Assembly: GCF_030936135.1 (NCBI RefSeq)
Contig: NC_082620.1
Coordinates: 1,984,001 to 2,048,000 of the forward strand
Reading direction: 5' to 3'
Length of the DNA: 64,000 nucleotides
From: Gavia stellata
Taxonomy: Eukaryota > Chordata > Aves > Gaviiformes > Gaviidae
Under the pieces are notes generated by a model that did no database searches, had not been told where the DNA came from, and was given only the letters and a program-made list of their open reading frames with translations. The position numbers were made by a program, and so were the translations under genes. Positions 39,340-50,977 of the stretch are shown here, piece by piece (within the stretch, counting starts at the first letter, position 1; the number at the start of each line of letters is the position of its first letter).

Positions 39340-39660
39340 TAGAGCAATTTTCAGTTCCCATTACGCCCGCTGCGCTGGGCGATAAGTGTGCGGCTCGTCT
39401 ACTATCTAGCTCTCTCCAGCCTGGGAAGATAGCTCTACCTCTCCCCAGAAGAGCGGAGGTGATGTTAGGAAAGTGGGTCTATGGATTATGATAAGGGAAC
39501 GGGTGGTTTTATATGCTGAGCAGACTGGCTAACTTCCCTCCCTTTACCTGGCCTCGCGCAGGCTATTTTCCATGCTGCTCTATCTCCTATCAATAGGAAA
39601 CAGTCAAGTGCAGGCAGCATGTTAGAGCAAAAGACCCTTCTTTTACAGATACCGCATCAT
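39340..39660. promoter_or_regulatory. candidate enhancer with GATA-motif cluster
   Basis: Six or more GATA-type cores on both strands: GATAAG at 39381, TATCT at 39403, AGATA at 39427, GATAAG at 39490, TATCTC at 39581, CTATCA near 39588 and AGATA at 39647. Flanking DNA has few. Function inferred from clustering. Confidence 0.25.
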
Positions 39661-40169
39661 CCAAGGCTAATATAACCATGGGCTTAAAAAATTATACAGG
39701 TAATGGCTTCCCAAAAAAAATCCAAAACCCAAAAAAAAGCATCTTGAAGACAGAAAGATTTTAGTTTTGAGGGACAAAGAGGGGAAGAAAAAAAAATAGC
39801 AATTTTACTGTTCCAGGAGAAGAAATCCTTTTGGAGGCTTGTTAATTTGTTTTTCCTAATGCTGAGAAGTAACTTGTGAATGTTAAATATCTGCTTTTAG
39901 GAGAGGCCCCCCAACCCTGCTTTCCATTACACCGGGCATCCATCCAGCCGGAGTAACTGCACTGAAGTCAACGGGTTACTTTGGATCTTGGCCAAAATAA
40001 TTCAGATCAAAATCTCCTCCCCTGTTTTTCTTACGGGGACCTGATCCTGCACCACTGCTGTCCGAGGAGTCAGGTATTACCGTTACCATGCCCTCTTTCA
40101 CATGGGCATGACCCTCCTCCCAGCGCGGACGGACATCTCCGTAGGCTTTAATGGTGTCAGAAAGAGGAG

Positions 40170-40620
40170 GCCACTCTTCAAATCCTTAAGCACGTTGAAA
40201 GCAAAAAAATTAAATTACCTACTTTCACCACTTTGTCACCTATGTCAAATATTAAAGCAAAACAATTGATTATGGTGGGGAATTAAGAGGAAAGAATAAA
40301 ACCTCTCCCCTCCTTTCTAATGAAAATTCAGGAAATTAGAATTGACTCTTGGAAAAAAAAAAATACCCTCCTGCCTTATTTACTGGTTTTGTCAGTGGAT
40401 TTTTTTCTCCCCTGCTTTACGGTGCATTAGTGACCAGATTGTCTTTCATCTCAGGCCCCTGAACTGATCTCAACTAAAAGAAATCATGTTTAAAAGTCAG
40501 CGCCAAATTAAAACAAGCCCCCACGAGCCGCGCACCAAGGGGCTCTTCCGAGCCCAAGTCGATCCTTTGCTTCCTTAATGTTAAATATAATATAACGTTC
40601 CCTTCTCTTGATGTTTTCAA
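40170..40620. promoter_or_regulatory. AT-rich candidate regulatory block
   Basis: Repeat-poor AT-rich DNA with TTAAATTACC near 40210, AACAATTGATTATGG near 40261 and AATTAGAATTG near 40334. No coding potential. Weakly supported. Confidence 0.15.
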
Positions 40621-41039
40621 ACACTTTTTCAGAGTTAAAGCCAGCCGGCAAAGGATCTCGTGGACTTTGTACACGGTTGACACCTCGGTACCAGGCTCAA
40701 CTAAGTCAAGAGCATCCTCGATGCGCTGCGGTACAGCGGCGTCAGCCAGATCAGAGACCTTGTGTCCAGACTTGGCTACACAGGGGCAAACCGCCGCTAT
40801 ACATACAGACTTCAGATGGTCTAAAAGGTTTTATCCCACCGTTTGCTCCTGTGGGCTCTCCAGCTGCAGAGCTTGCACCCATGCGAACCCCACCACCACC
40901 ACCCCCCAACTCCAGATCCAAATTGTTGCATCGGGGATGGGGAAAACTCAGCCAGGGAAAGCTCCCCTTGACTCCTCGCCCCCAGATAGCCCTTCAGATG
41001 TTGGTCACCCGGCGTTCCCTATTAGATTTCAGTGACAGC

Positions 41040-41720
41040 CGATTGCAATTTTAATATCTGTTTAATTATTCTTCCACCAACCCAAGCAGCAGCGATTATT
41101 GCATGAGATTAAGCACTACGAGGCTGAGCCGCGTGCAAATTTCTTTCTGTGTTTCTGAAGACTTATCTCCTTCAGACAAAAAAAATATGCATTTCTTAGA
41201 CCGGGATTTTTTTCCCCTTTAATGTTTTGTCTCACTGTGAATTGGTGTAATCACTATTACAGGATGAGAAAAAATAGCTAGAAAAATACATTTTAAAAGG
41301 AAGACAAAACACCACTGAGTCTCACATGAGGAAAGCAAACAGCTTCATCTCAAATTTAGCAAGATCTTACAATAGAGCTCAGAGGAAGCATCTTACAGAA
41401 GCAGGACATATCGCTACTGCCTGCCTGGGAAGAAGATAATCCCTCATCCCAAGCACTTCGGGGCAGAGATGGAGACAGAGACATAGTTTTCGGGCTCCAC
41501 ATGCACCATTAATACAATCAAATGCAGCTCCAAAGTGGAGAGCGCTGCTCTTCTCCACGCAATACTGCCCAAGCTAATGGCATTGCATTCATCTAAATTG
41601 ATACGGAAATCACACCCTAGCATTAAAGTCATATATAACCAACCAATATAGGGACTTTTTTCCACTTTAAAAAATACCTGACCGTCAAAGGTATCACCTA
41701 CAACAAACAGCTCAGCATTG
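41040..41720. promoter_or_regulatory. candidate conserved non-coding block
   Basis: Two adjoining stretches of mixed sequence, including ACCATTAATACAATC near 41506, CTAAATTGATACGG near 41595 and ACCAACCAATATAGG near 41638. Very few homopolymer runs compared with surroundings. The - strand frame at 41444-41842 matches no family I know and is not called. Inference only. Confidence 0.2.
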
Positions 41721-42586
41721 CTGAGAGTCTTAAGACTGCAGAGAGTAGCGGGGTGCAGGGGGACGCCCGGGCAGGGGGTGGGAGCCCTTAACTTACTAGC
41801 TAATAAAACATTTTCCTCCCTATTGTGGCAGCCTCCTCCCACCTCCTGACCTTTTTCCTTTTGGAGTAATTAGAAGCTACCTGGTGGGAATGAAAGAGGG
41901 GAATTGGAGGTTTGCTCAGTGGGATTTAACCTTTTCTTCCCCTGTGCTTGTTGCTTCTCTCTTCCCCAGCGCTGGAAGCATCCGAAATTCAGCCCGGCTT
42001 GCAGGAAGAGAAGCACAGCTTCATGCAAATCCCACCAGGGAAACTGCAGAATTACGACTCTTCGGAAACTCGGGAGCAGCCCCCGGGAGGATCTGCAAAT
42101 CATCATTGCCCCATAGAGCTCGCACACGAGGCAGCGAGGAGATAACAGAAATATTCCCCTGCTTTTACTAAAAGGTCCCATCAAAGTTAAATAAAGAAAT
42201 CTATAGCAAGAGGAAGAATTAAATCCATTATGTTAAGGATAAAGCCAAGTGCCTCGGCCAGAAGGACTCTCTCCTACCACTGCAAAGGGAAGTTGGCAAA
42301 CCAGCCTCCTTAGAAGTAAATCATGCTCAGTGACAACAGGTCGCTTTGCTTCTAAACTAGCTTCTTCCAGGCTCACACTACTCACCCCGTGCTTTTTAAC
42401 TGAACATTAAATATTTATCACTAATGTAAGAAACGTTCCCAGGGAGCTCAGTCTATTCCTACATCCCCATCTTTAGCTGTGTTGCTGATGCTTGGGAACA
42501 TCCTCTCCCAAACCCCCCAGCACAGGGCTCAGAGCAAAGAAAGCCCTCCCAGCCTGTCCGAAACCACCCATCAAGACCTAACCTCG

Positions 42587-42684
42587 CTTACTACTGCCTT
42601 ACTCCCTGTAAGGTCACTTACTACTACCTTACTCCCTGTAAGGTCACTTACTACTACCTTACTCCCTGTAAGGTCACTTACTAC
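42587..42684. repeat. 30-bp minisatellite, three copies plus a partial
   Basis: Units start at 42587, 42617 and 42647, with eight bases of a fourth. One difference (G for A) is seen in the first copy. Unit length is a multiple of three, which leaves short frames open on both strands. Confidence 0.9.
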
Positions 42685-42970
42685 AGCATATTCCTTCACC
42701 TGAGCTGCCCTCCCAGCACTAACCTTCCACCACCCACCTCGGAAACCCCTACAAGAGGGGAGCAATAAATAGTCAGCTCAGCCACAAAAAAATTAAGGAT
42801 AACAAAAAAAACTTTTTTTTTCAAAGGTACACTAACCTTTTTTTAAACTACTTTAAGAGAGTTTTTACATCAGGTTTGTCTTGAGCTCAGAGACAAAACA
42901 CACAAATAATAAAGCTACAGAATTAGCAGCTTTTAGAAGAAAAAAAGCCAAGCAATTACAGAGCACCTAC

Positions 42971-43198
42971 CTTGAGGTTGTAGAAGCCAGCCCAGGAAAA
43001 AAATGAAGCTTTCCAGAGCTTGCACACCTCGATCGCTTCCACCACTTACACATATCCCTTTCCTAAGCTTTCTAGTAGCCTTAACAAGAAGTTCAAGAAT
43101 TACATTAAACACTCTCTGAGAGCTTTCTTCATCTGCTTGTACTCCTTACAAGCCCCAAAACAACCAACCCAAACTCCAAGCACCTCCCCAATCAGCCC
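42971..43198 (-). ncRNA. predicted first exon of a - strand non-coding transcript
   Basis: Inferred exon running from about 30 bp after the TATATAAG at 43220-43227 to a consensus donor, CTCAAG|GTAGGTGC, at 42971/42970 (- strand). It contains only short upstream frames, so it would be non-coding or a 5' leader. No downstream acceptor was assigned. The start is approximate. Confidence 0.3.
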
Positions 43199-43219
43199 CA
43201 CAAGCAATCACACATGGAG

Positions 43220-43227
43220 CTTATATA
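43220..43227 (-). promoter_or_regulatory. TATA box of predicted divergent promoter, - strand
   Basis: TATATAAG on the - strand, preceded by CACCTGGGC and a short GC-rich spacer shared with the opposite TATA box. Perfect consensus, and a donor follows at a plausible distance. Confidence 0.4.
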
Positions 43228-43283
43228 GCCCAGGTGTGCCGTGCCCTCTCCTATAGGACCGGTTCCAGAGAGGGCTCCAGCGC

Positions 43284-43291
43284 TATAAAAG
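43284..43291 (+). promoter_or_regulatory. TATA box of predicted divergent promoter, + strand
   Basis: TATAAAAG preceded by CAGCGC, 57 bp from the opposing TATA box. The interval holds GGACCGGTTCC, a Grainyhead-like palindrome, and CAGGTGTG, an E-box/T-box-like site. CCAATGG follows directly. Confidence 0.45.
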
Positions 43292-43314
43292 CCAATGGTT
43301 CCAGGATTTCCCTT

Positions 43315-43351
43315 TCCCATACCTGGGCAGCATTCTGACCTGCATTCCTTG
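43315..43351 (+). ncRNA. predicted first exon of a + strand transcript
   Basis: From the inferred start about 30 bp after TATAAAAG to the donor CCTTG|GTATGT at 43351/43352. The exon has no ATG. The next good exon boundary on this strand is at 44891. Start is approximate. Confidence 0.3.
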
Positions 43352-44890
43352 GTATGTGCTTTACCCTAGACCATCAATTATTTCAGCAAAACAATGTTTT
43401 TATGTTGTTTTGCTATGTACCATCCCAAGGTTTGTTAGCTATAGTTAAGCTGTGAAGGTGTGTGGTGGGATTTTTGATTCTCAAGACTATAATTAAGCAT
43501 TAGAAGAGGCTTTCCAGTTATTTTTTTTTATTGCTGTAGCAATACATTTGTGCAATGGTATAGTTAGCAACAAAGCAGCTCCACTTATGCAATGCTAGAG
43601 CTCAGTGCTTGACCTAAACTGAAATGGGAATAAAAAGCAGGTTTTATACTGAGATGCCAAGCAATTTTAAATGATGGGCTTTAAACAAGGAGGTTCCAAG
43701 TAACCAGTCTGAATACTGGTGGGGTTACAGCAGCAAGCCTGATAGAATTGTGTCATTTTTCTTGAAGGCTGTTATGGTCTGTGGGAGTCTTGTGTTATTG
43801 TTATTGCTTGATTTCTATCAGTAAGCTGGTTAGCTGAGCTGTTCTTGCTGCGTTTCCATAAGGTATGGTGCAAAGACGAGCTGGATTCAGGGTACCGTGT
43901 GGTTACAGTCACCTTATGCATTATGTACAGGTGTGAAAAAACACAGTACTGAACTTCTTCCTTTATTTACTAGCTGTTCTGAATCACTGTCTGTGTATTA
44001 ATTCCTCTTTTCTTGGGAAAAGCCTTTCTCCATCAGAAAGGGAAGCATCTGACAGAGGCAGGGAAGCCTTGCTTGGTTTCCCATTACCACCAGTGTGAGC
44101 TGCCTAGAGAAGCTCTGCATAAATGGTGCCTCTGAGAGCGGGACTGGTGTTGCTAAAATCGGCGTGTTTGAAGTTTTTCCTGAAATCTCTCTGTTTCCTT
44201 GCCTTCTTCCTCATGGAAATCCTGGGTTCTGCTGTTGTCTCAGCTTTCCAACTCAATGGGGGCCAGGTCTCACCCAGTTCTAACTCACCTGGTGGGACAG
44301 GGAAGCTGTCTCTGCAGCTGGTCTCAATAATTAACCTTATTAATCCCAGTCAGGGTGAAATACCGCAGCTGTGAACTCGGGGGGAGAAAAAGGGCTCCTG
44401 TCCATCCCTTTCTTCTCTGCAATGAGAGGACCTGGTGGTGAATAGTGCTATGGCTTCAAATCCAAGTCTTTCCAGGACACAGGTGAGCTGGAAACTGTAA
44501 GGGAGAAGGGGAAGAAACCTTTGCAAATGCACTTTTTGATCTACCTTAACAACTGCTATAGAGAATTGAACAGAATTCATTTCTGTGATGAAGGAATTAA
44601 TGGCAATATGGAGAATCAGGCTCAGGTAGGAGACCTGAATCCAAAGAAGGGAATAAAGCCTTGAAATTCAAATGAAAAAATTATTATATAAGCATAAAGG
44701 GAAGCTATTTTACACCTGTAAGACTAAATGTATAAATATGAAGCAACTGCTCCCTCTGGGAAAAGAGGATTGTGCTTTTAATTCACCCAGACAAATATGC
44801 AGCTCAGCTCCATCTGATTCCTTACACTCCAGGAAAGACCAGACCCAACCCTTCGCGTTTTCTCCCCTCTGTGTTCGTGACTTCTTCCAG

Positions 44891-45217
44891 GGCTTCTTGC
44901 TGCTGCCGTGGTCTCCTCGGCGCTGGCAGCCTCCTGGGGCCAGGCCAGGCTGGGAGATCCGAGCCCCGGGCTCGGCTGCACCCGGCTCTCCGAGGGCTTC
45001 GTTGAGCTTGGCGTCTCTCTTGCCTGCGTGAAGGACTCGAGCTACGGTCGGTTCGGCTCCCCAAAAATTCAGCCGGCTGCGAGTAGCTGGGCTGTTAGGT
45101 GCAGGCGGCTGGGCGCGCTTTCTTTACCCCGCGGTGTAGGGAAGGAAGAGTGATGTCTTTATGGGGGTGAGAAATGTTCTGGCCCTTCGTACTGGAGTGG
45201 GACTAATCCGGGAACAG
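44891..45217 (+). ncRNA. predicted second exon of the + strand transcript
   Basis: Bounded by a strong acceptor (long pyrimidine tract with TTCTTCCAG ending at 44890) and a perfect donor, CAG|GTGAGT, at 45217/45218. The exon is GC- and CpG-rich against AT-richer flanks. One frame begins with a signal-peptide-like hydrophobic run (LLAAAVVSSALAASWG) and stays open to 45153, but no in-frame ATG is visible in this exon or in the predicted first exon, so coding status is open. Confidence 0.3.
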
Positions 45218-47039
45218 GTGAGTTATGAGGCAGATAACAAGGGATTTGGATCTATATCCAGTGCGGAGGCAGCTTGAATTATTTGAGGGCAGGTGTTCCG
45301 CTTTCCTTTGTAAATCCATCTTTAGCATGCCTGAAGCTGAGCGTCCCGAAAAGAAAGGCACCCTAAAATCCCGATCCCCCTTGCTTGAGGCTGTCCTCTT
45401 TCCTCTTAAAGCACGTCGGGCCCCGGGTGCCCAGCTGCAGCGTTTTCCCCCCGGGACCAGCCGTGTCCCTTGCCACCTTCTCCAGCAGCCTGTTCCCTTG
45501 AAAATCCTTTATTTGCTGAACTCCAGGAAGGTCCAGGTTAGGAAAACCCCCTCTTCCTTGCACCCTTATTCTGCTCCAGCAGCATCTCAACGTGATCGTT
45601 CTCCCTGCATGGTCAGGTCCTATTTTAGGGTGTTATTTCTAATCCATAACACTGAAGAAATCAAATGCACAGAGGAAAGTGTTCTCCCTGTCCTGAAAAG
45701 CCACACGAAATGGGAAGCGAGACCGGTAGCGGGAGTACAGGAATCCCGTTGTATGCAGGGAAAACCCAATTAGTCTGTGCACCCTGACAAAAGTAGAACT
45801 GAGCCTTTTAGCAAGGAGTAGTTAATCTTCTTTAGAAAAACTAAGCAGGGACTACCAGTGGAATAGAAGTTGGTGCGGTACTGTTGAATATCTCTAAAGC
45901 CACTTAGAGGTTCAAAGAAGGAACAAGGCCATTGCCAGCCTTATTATTTTGATTTGTTTAATGAAAATACTTTGCTCATTCCATAGATGTTATGCTTTGA
46001 TAAGGTAATTGTTCAAGGGCGCAGCTTACATCCTATTAATACCGCACCCTGGGCAAATTAAACCTGACCCAGTGGAGAGGCAGATCCAAGGAGCCTGCTG
46101 GTGTTGTGGCACTCTGCCTTTTGTTCGCCATCCTGATGGGGAGCGGAGTTGGAGGAGTTTTATTCTTGGGTTTGGGTCTTGCCTTCCCTGGGAAAGTAAA
46201 AAAAAAAAAAGAAATTAATTTCTGTGACATGCACAAATTGATAGCGCGGCTAACCCCGTTCCTTGCAAACTGCGGGGTCAGGGTTGATGGTGGAGGAGCA
46301 CTCTGCGCTAAAAACAAGTGCAAACTTTTCCTTTAGAAACAGTCCTGGCAGCAGAAACTGTTTTCTCCCTGCTTTAGGGCTTCAAAAACCCCACGGCCTC
46401 ATTGCACAGAACTTTTCTCCTTCAGTAATGAAGTTAAGAGCATCTCTGGCCAACAAGCAGAGCCTTGCTCCCCTAAGAACGGGGAGGAAGGAGGAGAATG
46501 AGACCAACCCAAGGGCCGTGCTCCGGAGCCAGGGAACCAAGCAAAGACCTTCAGTTGTCCTGCCCTACCCTGTCTTTGCTTCTTCTGACCCACCTGCAGC
46601 AGAGCTCGGCAATAAACACGGTTCATTTTTTGCCTGCGGCCCCCTTGGAGGAGCCCGGGGACCTCCGATACCCGGGGACACTTGGGGTCTTCTGGGGCGC
46701 GGGAGGACACGTCTGCGTCAGTGGGTCGGGGATGCTGCGTGAGGCTTGAGTGGGGTCAGGCACCGAACGGCTGCTCCCAAATCCCATCCACTTCCTTCGA
46801 CAGCTCCTGGGCTTTAATGCGAATAAGAAAAATGAATTTTTTTGGTGATGTTGAGGATGGATGGACGTGGCTTCCCCGGGCCTGGACCGGGAGCTGCTTT
46901 TCCAGCTCGCAGCCACCTTTTTGACCAGGCAGCCCGTTTTTCCTGCAAATATTTCTTCTCTCCTTTCTGGGTTTTCAGAAAAAACAACCACTTCAGGCTG
47001 AATGCCTTACTCTCCCTCTCACCATTTTTTTTTCAATGG

Positions 47040-47260
47040 TCATTTTAAAAAATGCGGAAGTCCCTCAGAAATATTTTTTTTTAAATCCCCGGTTTTCAAG
47101 GTGGATTTATCGCCCTTTAAAGAGAGATTTATTGGATAATCGCTTAAAAAAATAATGCTTATTACTCCGAGATCTCAAATGGAAAACCTTCCCACATTAG
47201 TAATCTTCTTGTAATTGCAGAAGGCAGCAACTTTTCATTAAATAATTCATCCCCGGGCGG
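47040..47260. promoter_or_regulatory. candidate PAX7-proximal regulatory block
   Basis: AT-rich, mixed-sequence stretch about 3.8 kb before the PAX7 start codon with TTTATTGGATAATCGC near 47128, AATAATGC near 47151, TTAGTAATC near 47196 and CATTAAATAATTC near 47236. Homeodomain-like cores are dense. Function inferred. Confidence 0.22.
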
Positions 47261-49753
47261 GGTTTTGTTACTTGGGGGGGGATTGTGATCAAATTCTTCA
47301 GGTTTTAGTTGACCAGATGAGACGCATCTCAAAGGAGATTTCTCCTTCCCAGATCCGCACCGCTCGGGAAATGGGATGGCATCCCGAAAAAAAGAGTGGG
47401 GCTTGCTTTTGAGGGGAAGGGTAATTAATGGGGATTGATGCTGGGGGTGCTTGTGCCCCGGGGGGGTTTCTGGGCATGTTTCCCCAACCTGTCCGCATCT
47501 TTTTTGAATTGGCTCGCCAGCCCTTTTCCCCCCCCCGGGTGGTCTTAGCCCCCTCCGAGGGTCCAGCTGACCCCTCGCACCTGAGAAGCCCCTTCCCCTC
47601 CCGGGGGATGCAGGGGATGGATGCTGAGGGCGAGGGATGCTCCTAAAAAAAATCATCATCATCATCAAGAGGCAACCCTGTTCCTTTCTACTTATGAGTC
47701 GGCTTTCAGCGCTGATTTCCAAGCCGTTCCTCCGAAGGGAATAGCGATAGACGGTATTTATCAACCAGAAACATACCTTAGGAAACCATGGAGATGCGCA
47801 GGGAAGGGGGAAAGCGGGGAGGAATTCCGCCCTGCTCCTTTAAGCGGTTACTTGCTCCTTTCCTGATTGATGCTTGTTTTAATCTATTGCTCGCTGCTCC
47901 CGGGAGAGAAAAGAAGGGGTCCCTCTTTTGTGAACGTGGGTAATGAAGCAGAGCACTGGGCAAAAAAAAAAAAAAGGGGGAAAATAAATAAAAAAAAAAT
48001 TAAAAGGGGTTCCCCCCTGTCTCGGCTGGGTGCCTGGGTGCGCAGGTAACAGCCCCGGCCCCCAGACCTGCACGTGAAATCGCCATTTCACCCCTGCACA
48101 CTCCTTAATTGTTAGAAAAATGATTTGTGAAATTGCTTTCCAGCAGGAGTGTCCCCCCCTCCTCCGGCTGCGACAGTCCCCTGTCACCCCCTTACCCCCC
48201 CCCCAAAAAAAAAAAATAATCAGGGGCTGCTGCCACATGCCACCGCACCGCTTAAAGAGAAATAAATACCAAAAAAACAATTTAGAATTAATTTTTTTAA
48301 GCCACTTTGCTTAGTGGCTGCCCGGAGCCGGCAGCAAGTGCTGGAGGAGAAAGTGAAGTTGTGGGTTTTTTGGTGTGTTTTTTTTTTTTTTTTTTTTGCC
48401 TGAAAGTGTCAAATCTTACCCCAAATCGGGGCGGGGGGGGGGGCGAGGGAAAACAAACGCTGTGTTTGATGTGAGCTATTTTTCTCCCGGCGAGGTAACC
48501 CTAGAGCGGCGGGGAAAGCAGGGACTCGGGTGCTTCGGTTTAATCTTCCCCCGGTGCTGGGAGAGCAGAAACATTTAATTTTCAACTTTATTCCCAGGCT
48601 CTTTCCCCCCGTCTAAGCAAATGAAAGGCAAATAATTGAATTACCGCCGGGCGGGAGGAATGCGGTGGGGAAGGGGCTGTCGGCCCCTCCCGCTCCGCCC
48701 GTTAGTTTTCCGCCTAAAACTTCGGGATTTGGCGTTTTTTGGGGAGGAGAAAGGCTGGATTCTCGTTTGCTGGAGCCCCAAAGTCGGGGCTGCGCCGGGA
48801 TTTGGAGACTTTGGGAGGAACTTGACACCTTGGAAAGAATTTCAATGGTGCATTTCCCACGTCCCGTGATTTTTTTTTTTTTTTTTTGAGGGGGGTTTGG
48901 GCGAATTTTAGGCGTGGAAACAGGAGAAAAAACCCAACTCGGGGCCGCGCAGGCAGGCGGGTGCGGGTTTAGGTTGAGCTTTGCGGCTGGGGAGGAAGAG
49001 GATGAGCGATGAAGATGTGGCCGGACTGGGAGGGGTCCAGCCGGGGCTTTAATTTCAAAGCAAAAACCAGCACCGGGAGAAGGCGGGGGGGGGGGGGGGG
49101 GGCGGGATTAGGGGTGGTGATGCCCTCGGGGGGGACAGGGAGGAGATTTAGGGACCACATTTTGGGTCCAGACGGGTCAGAAGTGTCGCTGGCTGCTTTA
49201 TTCCCCCCCCGGGATGCTTTTAAGGGAGGGGGAAGAGAAGTTTCCAGCGGTTTGCACGGCAAGTCCTTTTACAGCTGCAAACAAAAGGGTTCGCGAGCGC
49301 TGGCGTCATGCCCCGCTGCGAGGAGGATTCCTGCCCCGCTCCCATTTTGGGGGGAAAACATTGGCTATTTGTTCAGCCCGGGCCGGGTCAGCGAGCGAGC
49401 GAGCGGGCAGTTCGCGGGAGAACCGCGGGGAGCACCGGAGTCGCCCCCCGAAGCTGTGTGTGTCCCCCCAAAATGGTACTAGCTGGGCAGCTCGGAGCCT
49501 TTCTCTTAATTAAAAGATGGGTGTTAATGAGGGAGGTGCGCAGGGAGCTACCTGGGGGGGGGGGGGGGGGCGCTCAGCTGCTCCCCGGCCCCATAGAGAG
49601 GGGGTGCGGGGGGTGCCTGGCCCAGGGGCGAGGGGGGCAGGAGGAGCCCCCTCCCATCAAAGCGCTGGGAAGGGGGTGAAAGCGGGTCCAGCCCCCCCGG
49701 GGAGCCGGCTGGAAGGCGGGCAGGGCCGGGCTCGGGCAGGCAGCTAAGGAGGG

Positions 49754-49987
49754 TATTTATTTTGTTATTTATTATTATTTATTTATTTTATTTTATTTAT
49801 TTTATTTATTTTATTTTATTTATTTGATTTATTTTATTTGATTTATTTTATTTATTTTATTTATTTTATATTTTTATTTCATTATTTATTTATTTATTTT
49901 ATATTTTTATTTTATTATTTATTTATTTTATTATTTTTATTTATTTATTTTATTTATTTTATTATTTTTATTTTATTTATTTTTTTA
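49754..49987. repeat. TTTA/TTTTA microsatellite tract
   Basis: About 230 bp composed almost entirely of TTTA and TTTTA units, ending just before the GC-rich PAX7 promoter. Length polymorphism is likely. Confidence 0.95.
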
Positions 49988-50314
49988 ATCCCTGCTGCAG
50001 CCCCCGGGCCGGGATCAGCCCCCGCCGGGACCCGCAGAGATGCTCTGGGTGCGCCCAACTTTCTTAGGCAAAAAAAAAAAAAAAAAAAAAACCAAACAAA
50101 CCAAACCCCACCCAAAACCCCCCCCAAACCAGCCCTTTCCTAAACTTTCTCCTCGCTCCTTTCACCCCAATCTAGTCTCAAACCGGCGGAGGGGGACCCC
50201 AGCTTTCCATCAAAAGGAAGCCAAGCCTAGTAATGAATAATAACATCTTAAAAAAAAAAAAATAATAAGGCGAGCCGGTGGCTCTGCCTGCGCCTTGGGA
50301 AGCTGCTGCCTCTT

Positions 50315-50366
50315 ATTGGTCCCTCGGCCCCGCCGTGGTACCCCCTTCCCCGGCCATGAATAAAAG
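50315..50366 (+). promoter_or_regulatory. PAX7: probable PAX7 core promoter
   Basis: An inverted CCAAT box (ATTGG, 50315-50319) lies 40-45 bp before AATAAAAG (50359-50366), a TATA-like element, in a CpG-rich setting. Start near 50390 would give a 5' UTR of about 590 nt, similar to what I recall of the long mammalian PAX7 leaders. No splice is needed between here and the ATG. Confidence 0.5.
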
Positions 50367-50389
50367 AAAGGAGCCGGAGCCTATCACAG

Positions 50390-50977
50390 CTCGCTCGGCC
50401 CCCCCCGGCCCCAACTTTAACAACTTCCAAACCCTCCATCTGACATCCCCCCCCCCCGCCACCCACCCGCCCCCCCCGGCAGGAGCAGCCCTTAAGCGAC
50501 GGGCACCAACCACTTTAAAAAAAAAAAAAAAAAGGCAGCAACAAAATCAGGGGGGGCCGGGGCTGCCCCCCCCGCCCTAAGCCCAGCCCAGCGCCGAGGC
50601 AACTTGGGCTGCGCCTGCTTCTCCCGGCGCTCCGGGTTACATTCCTCCGGAGCGCCCGCTCAGGCCGCTTGTGCCAGAGCCCTGAAACTTTAAGAGGAAT
50701 TTCTGGTGGGTGACACCCCCCCTCTTTTTTTTTTTTTTTCCCCACCCCCTCTTCTAGTCTCTATATTTTTATTTTTTTTTTTTTCCCATTCATTTTTCCC
50801 TTGGAGCAAAGATTTCTCCCTTATTTTGCAGCCGCGGGCTGGAAGAGAGAAGCGCTTCGGCTCCGAGGAGAAGCGACCCCACACACCCCCCACACACCCC
50901 CTCCCGGGGCCAAGGGGTGCCCCCCCCCAGCCCCGGTTTGGACCGGACCCCCTCCGCCGCCCCGAACCCCCCGTACC
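50390..50977 (+). other. PAX7: PAX7 5' UTR (inferred extent)
   Basis: GC-rich leader between the inferred start and the ATG, broken by poly-A near 50517 and two poly-T runs near 50726 and 50771. Boundaries depend on the promoter call. Confidence 0.4.

Larger units (their letters stand above)
36657..42586. other. intergenic DNA upstream of PAX7
   Basis: No protein gene seen. 36657-38000 is GC-rich with overlapping chance frames on both strands. Mixed-sequence candidate regulatory blocks at 39340-39660, 40170-40620 and 41040-41720 are listed separately. Confidence 0.45.
45218..50300. other. PAX7 5' flanking region
   Basis: About 5 kb with no recognised gene. 47040-47260 is an AT-rich motif block listed separately. 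From about 48.3 kb the DNA becomes CpG- and G-run-rich: G runs near 49086 and 49553, poly-T near 48380, and a hairpin AGCCACT-loop-AGTGGCT at 48300-48319. A long TTTA repeat at 49754-49987 interrupts it. Confidence 0.5.

Noticed and set aside
42587-42684. CRISPR-like appearance of regular 30-bp repeats
   Set aside because: Repeats are contiguous without spacers and the DNA is vertebrate; it is a minisatellite.
45225-45773. 182-codon + strand frame starting just after the predicted exon donor at 45217
   Set aside because: No similarity to any family known to me, and it begins inside the predicted intron; kept out as a gene.
48300-48319. Perfect 7-bp stem hairpin AGCCACT / AGTGGCT
   Set aside because: A stem this short is expected by chance and no RNA gene features surround it.
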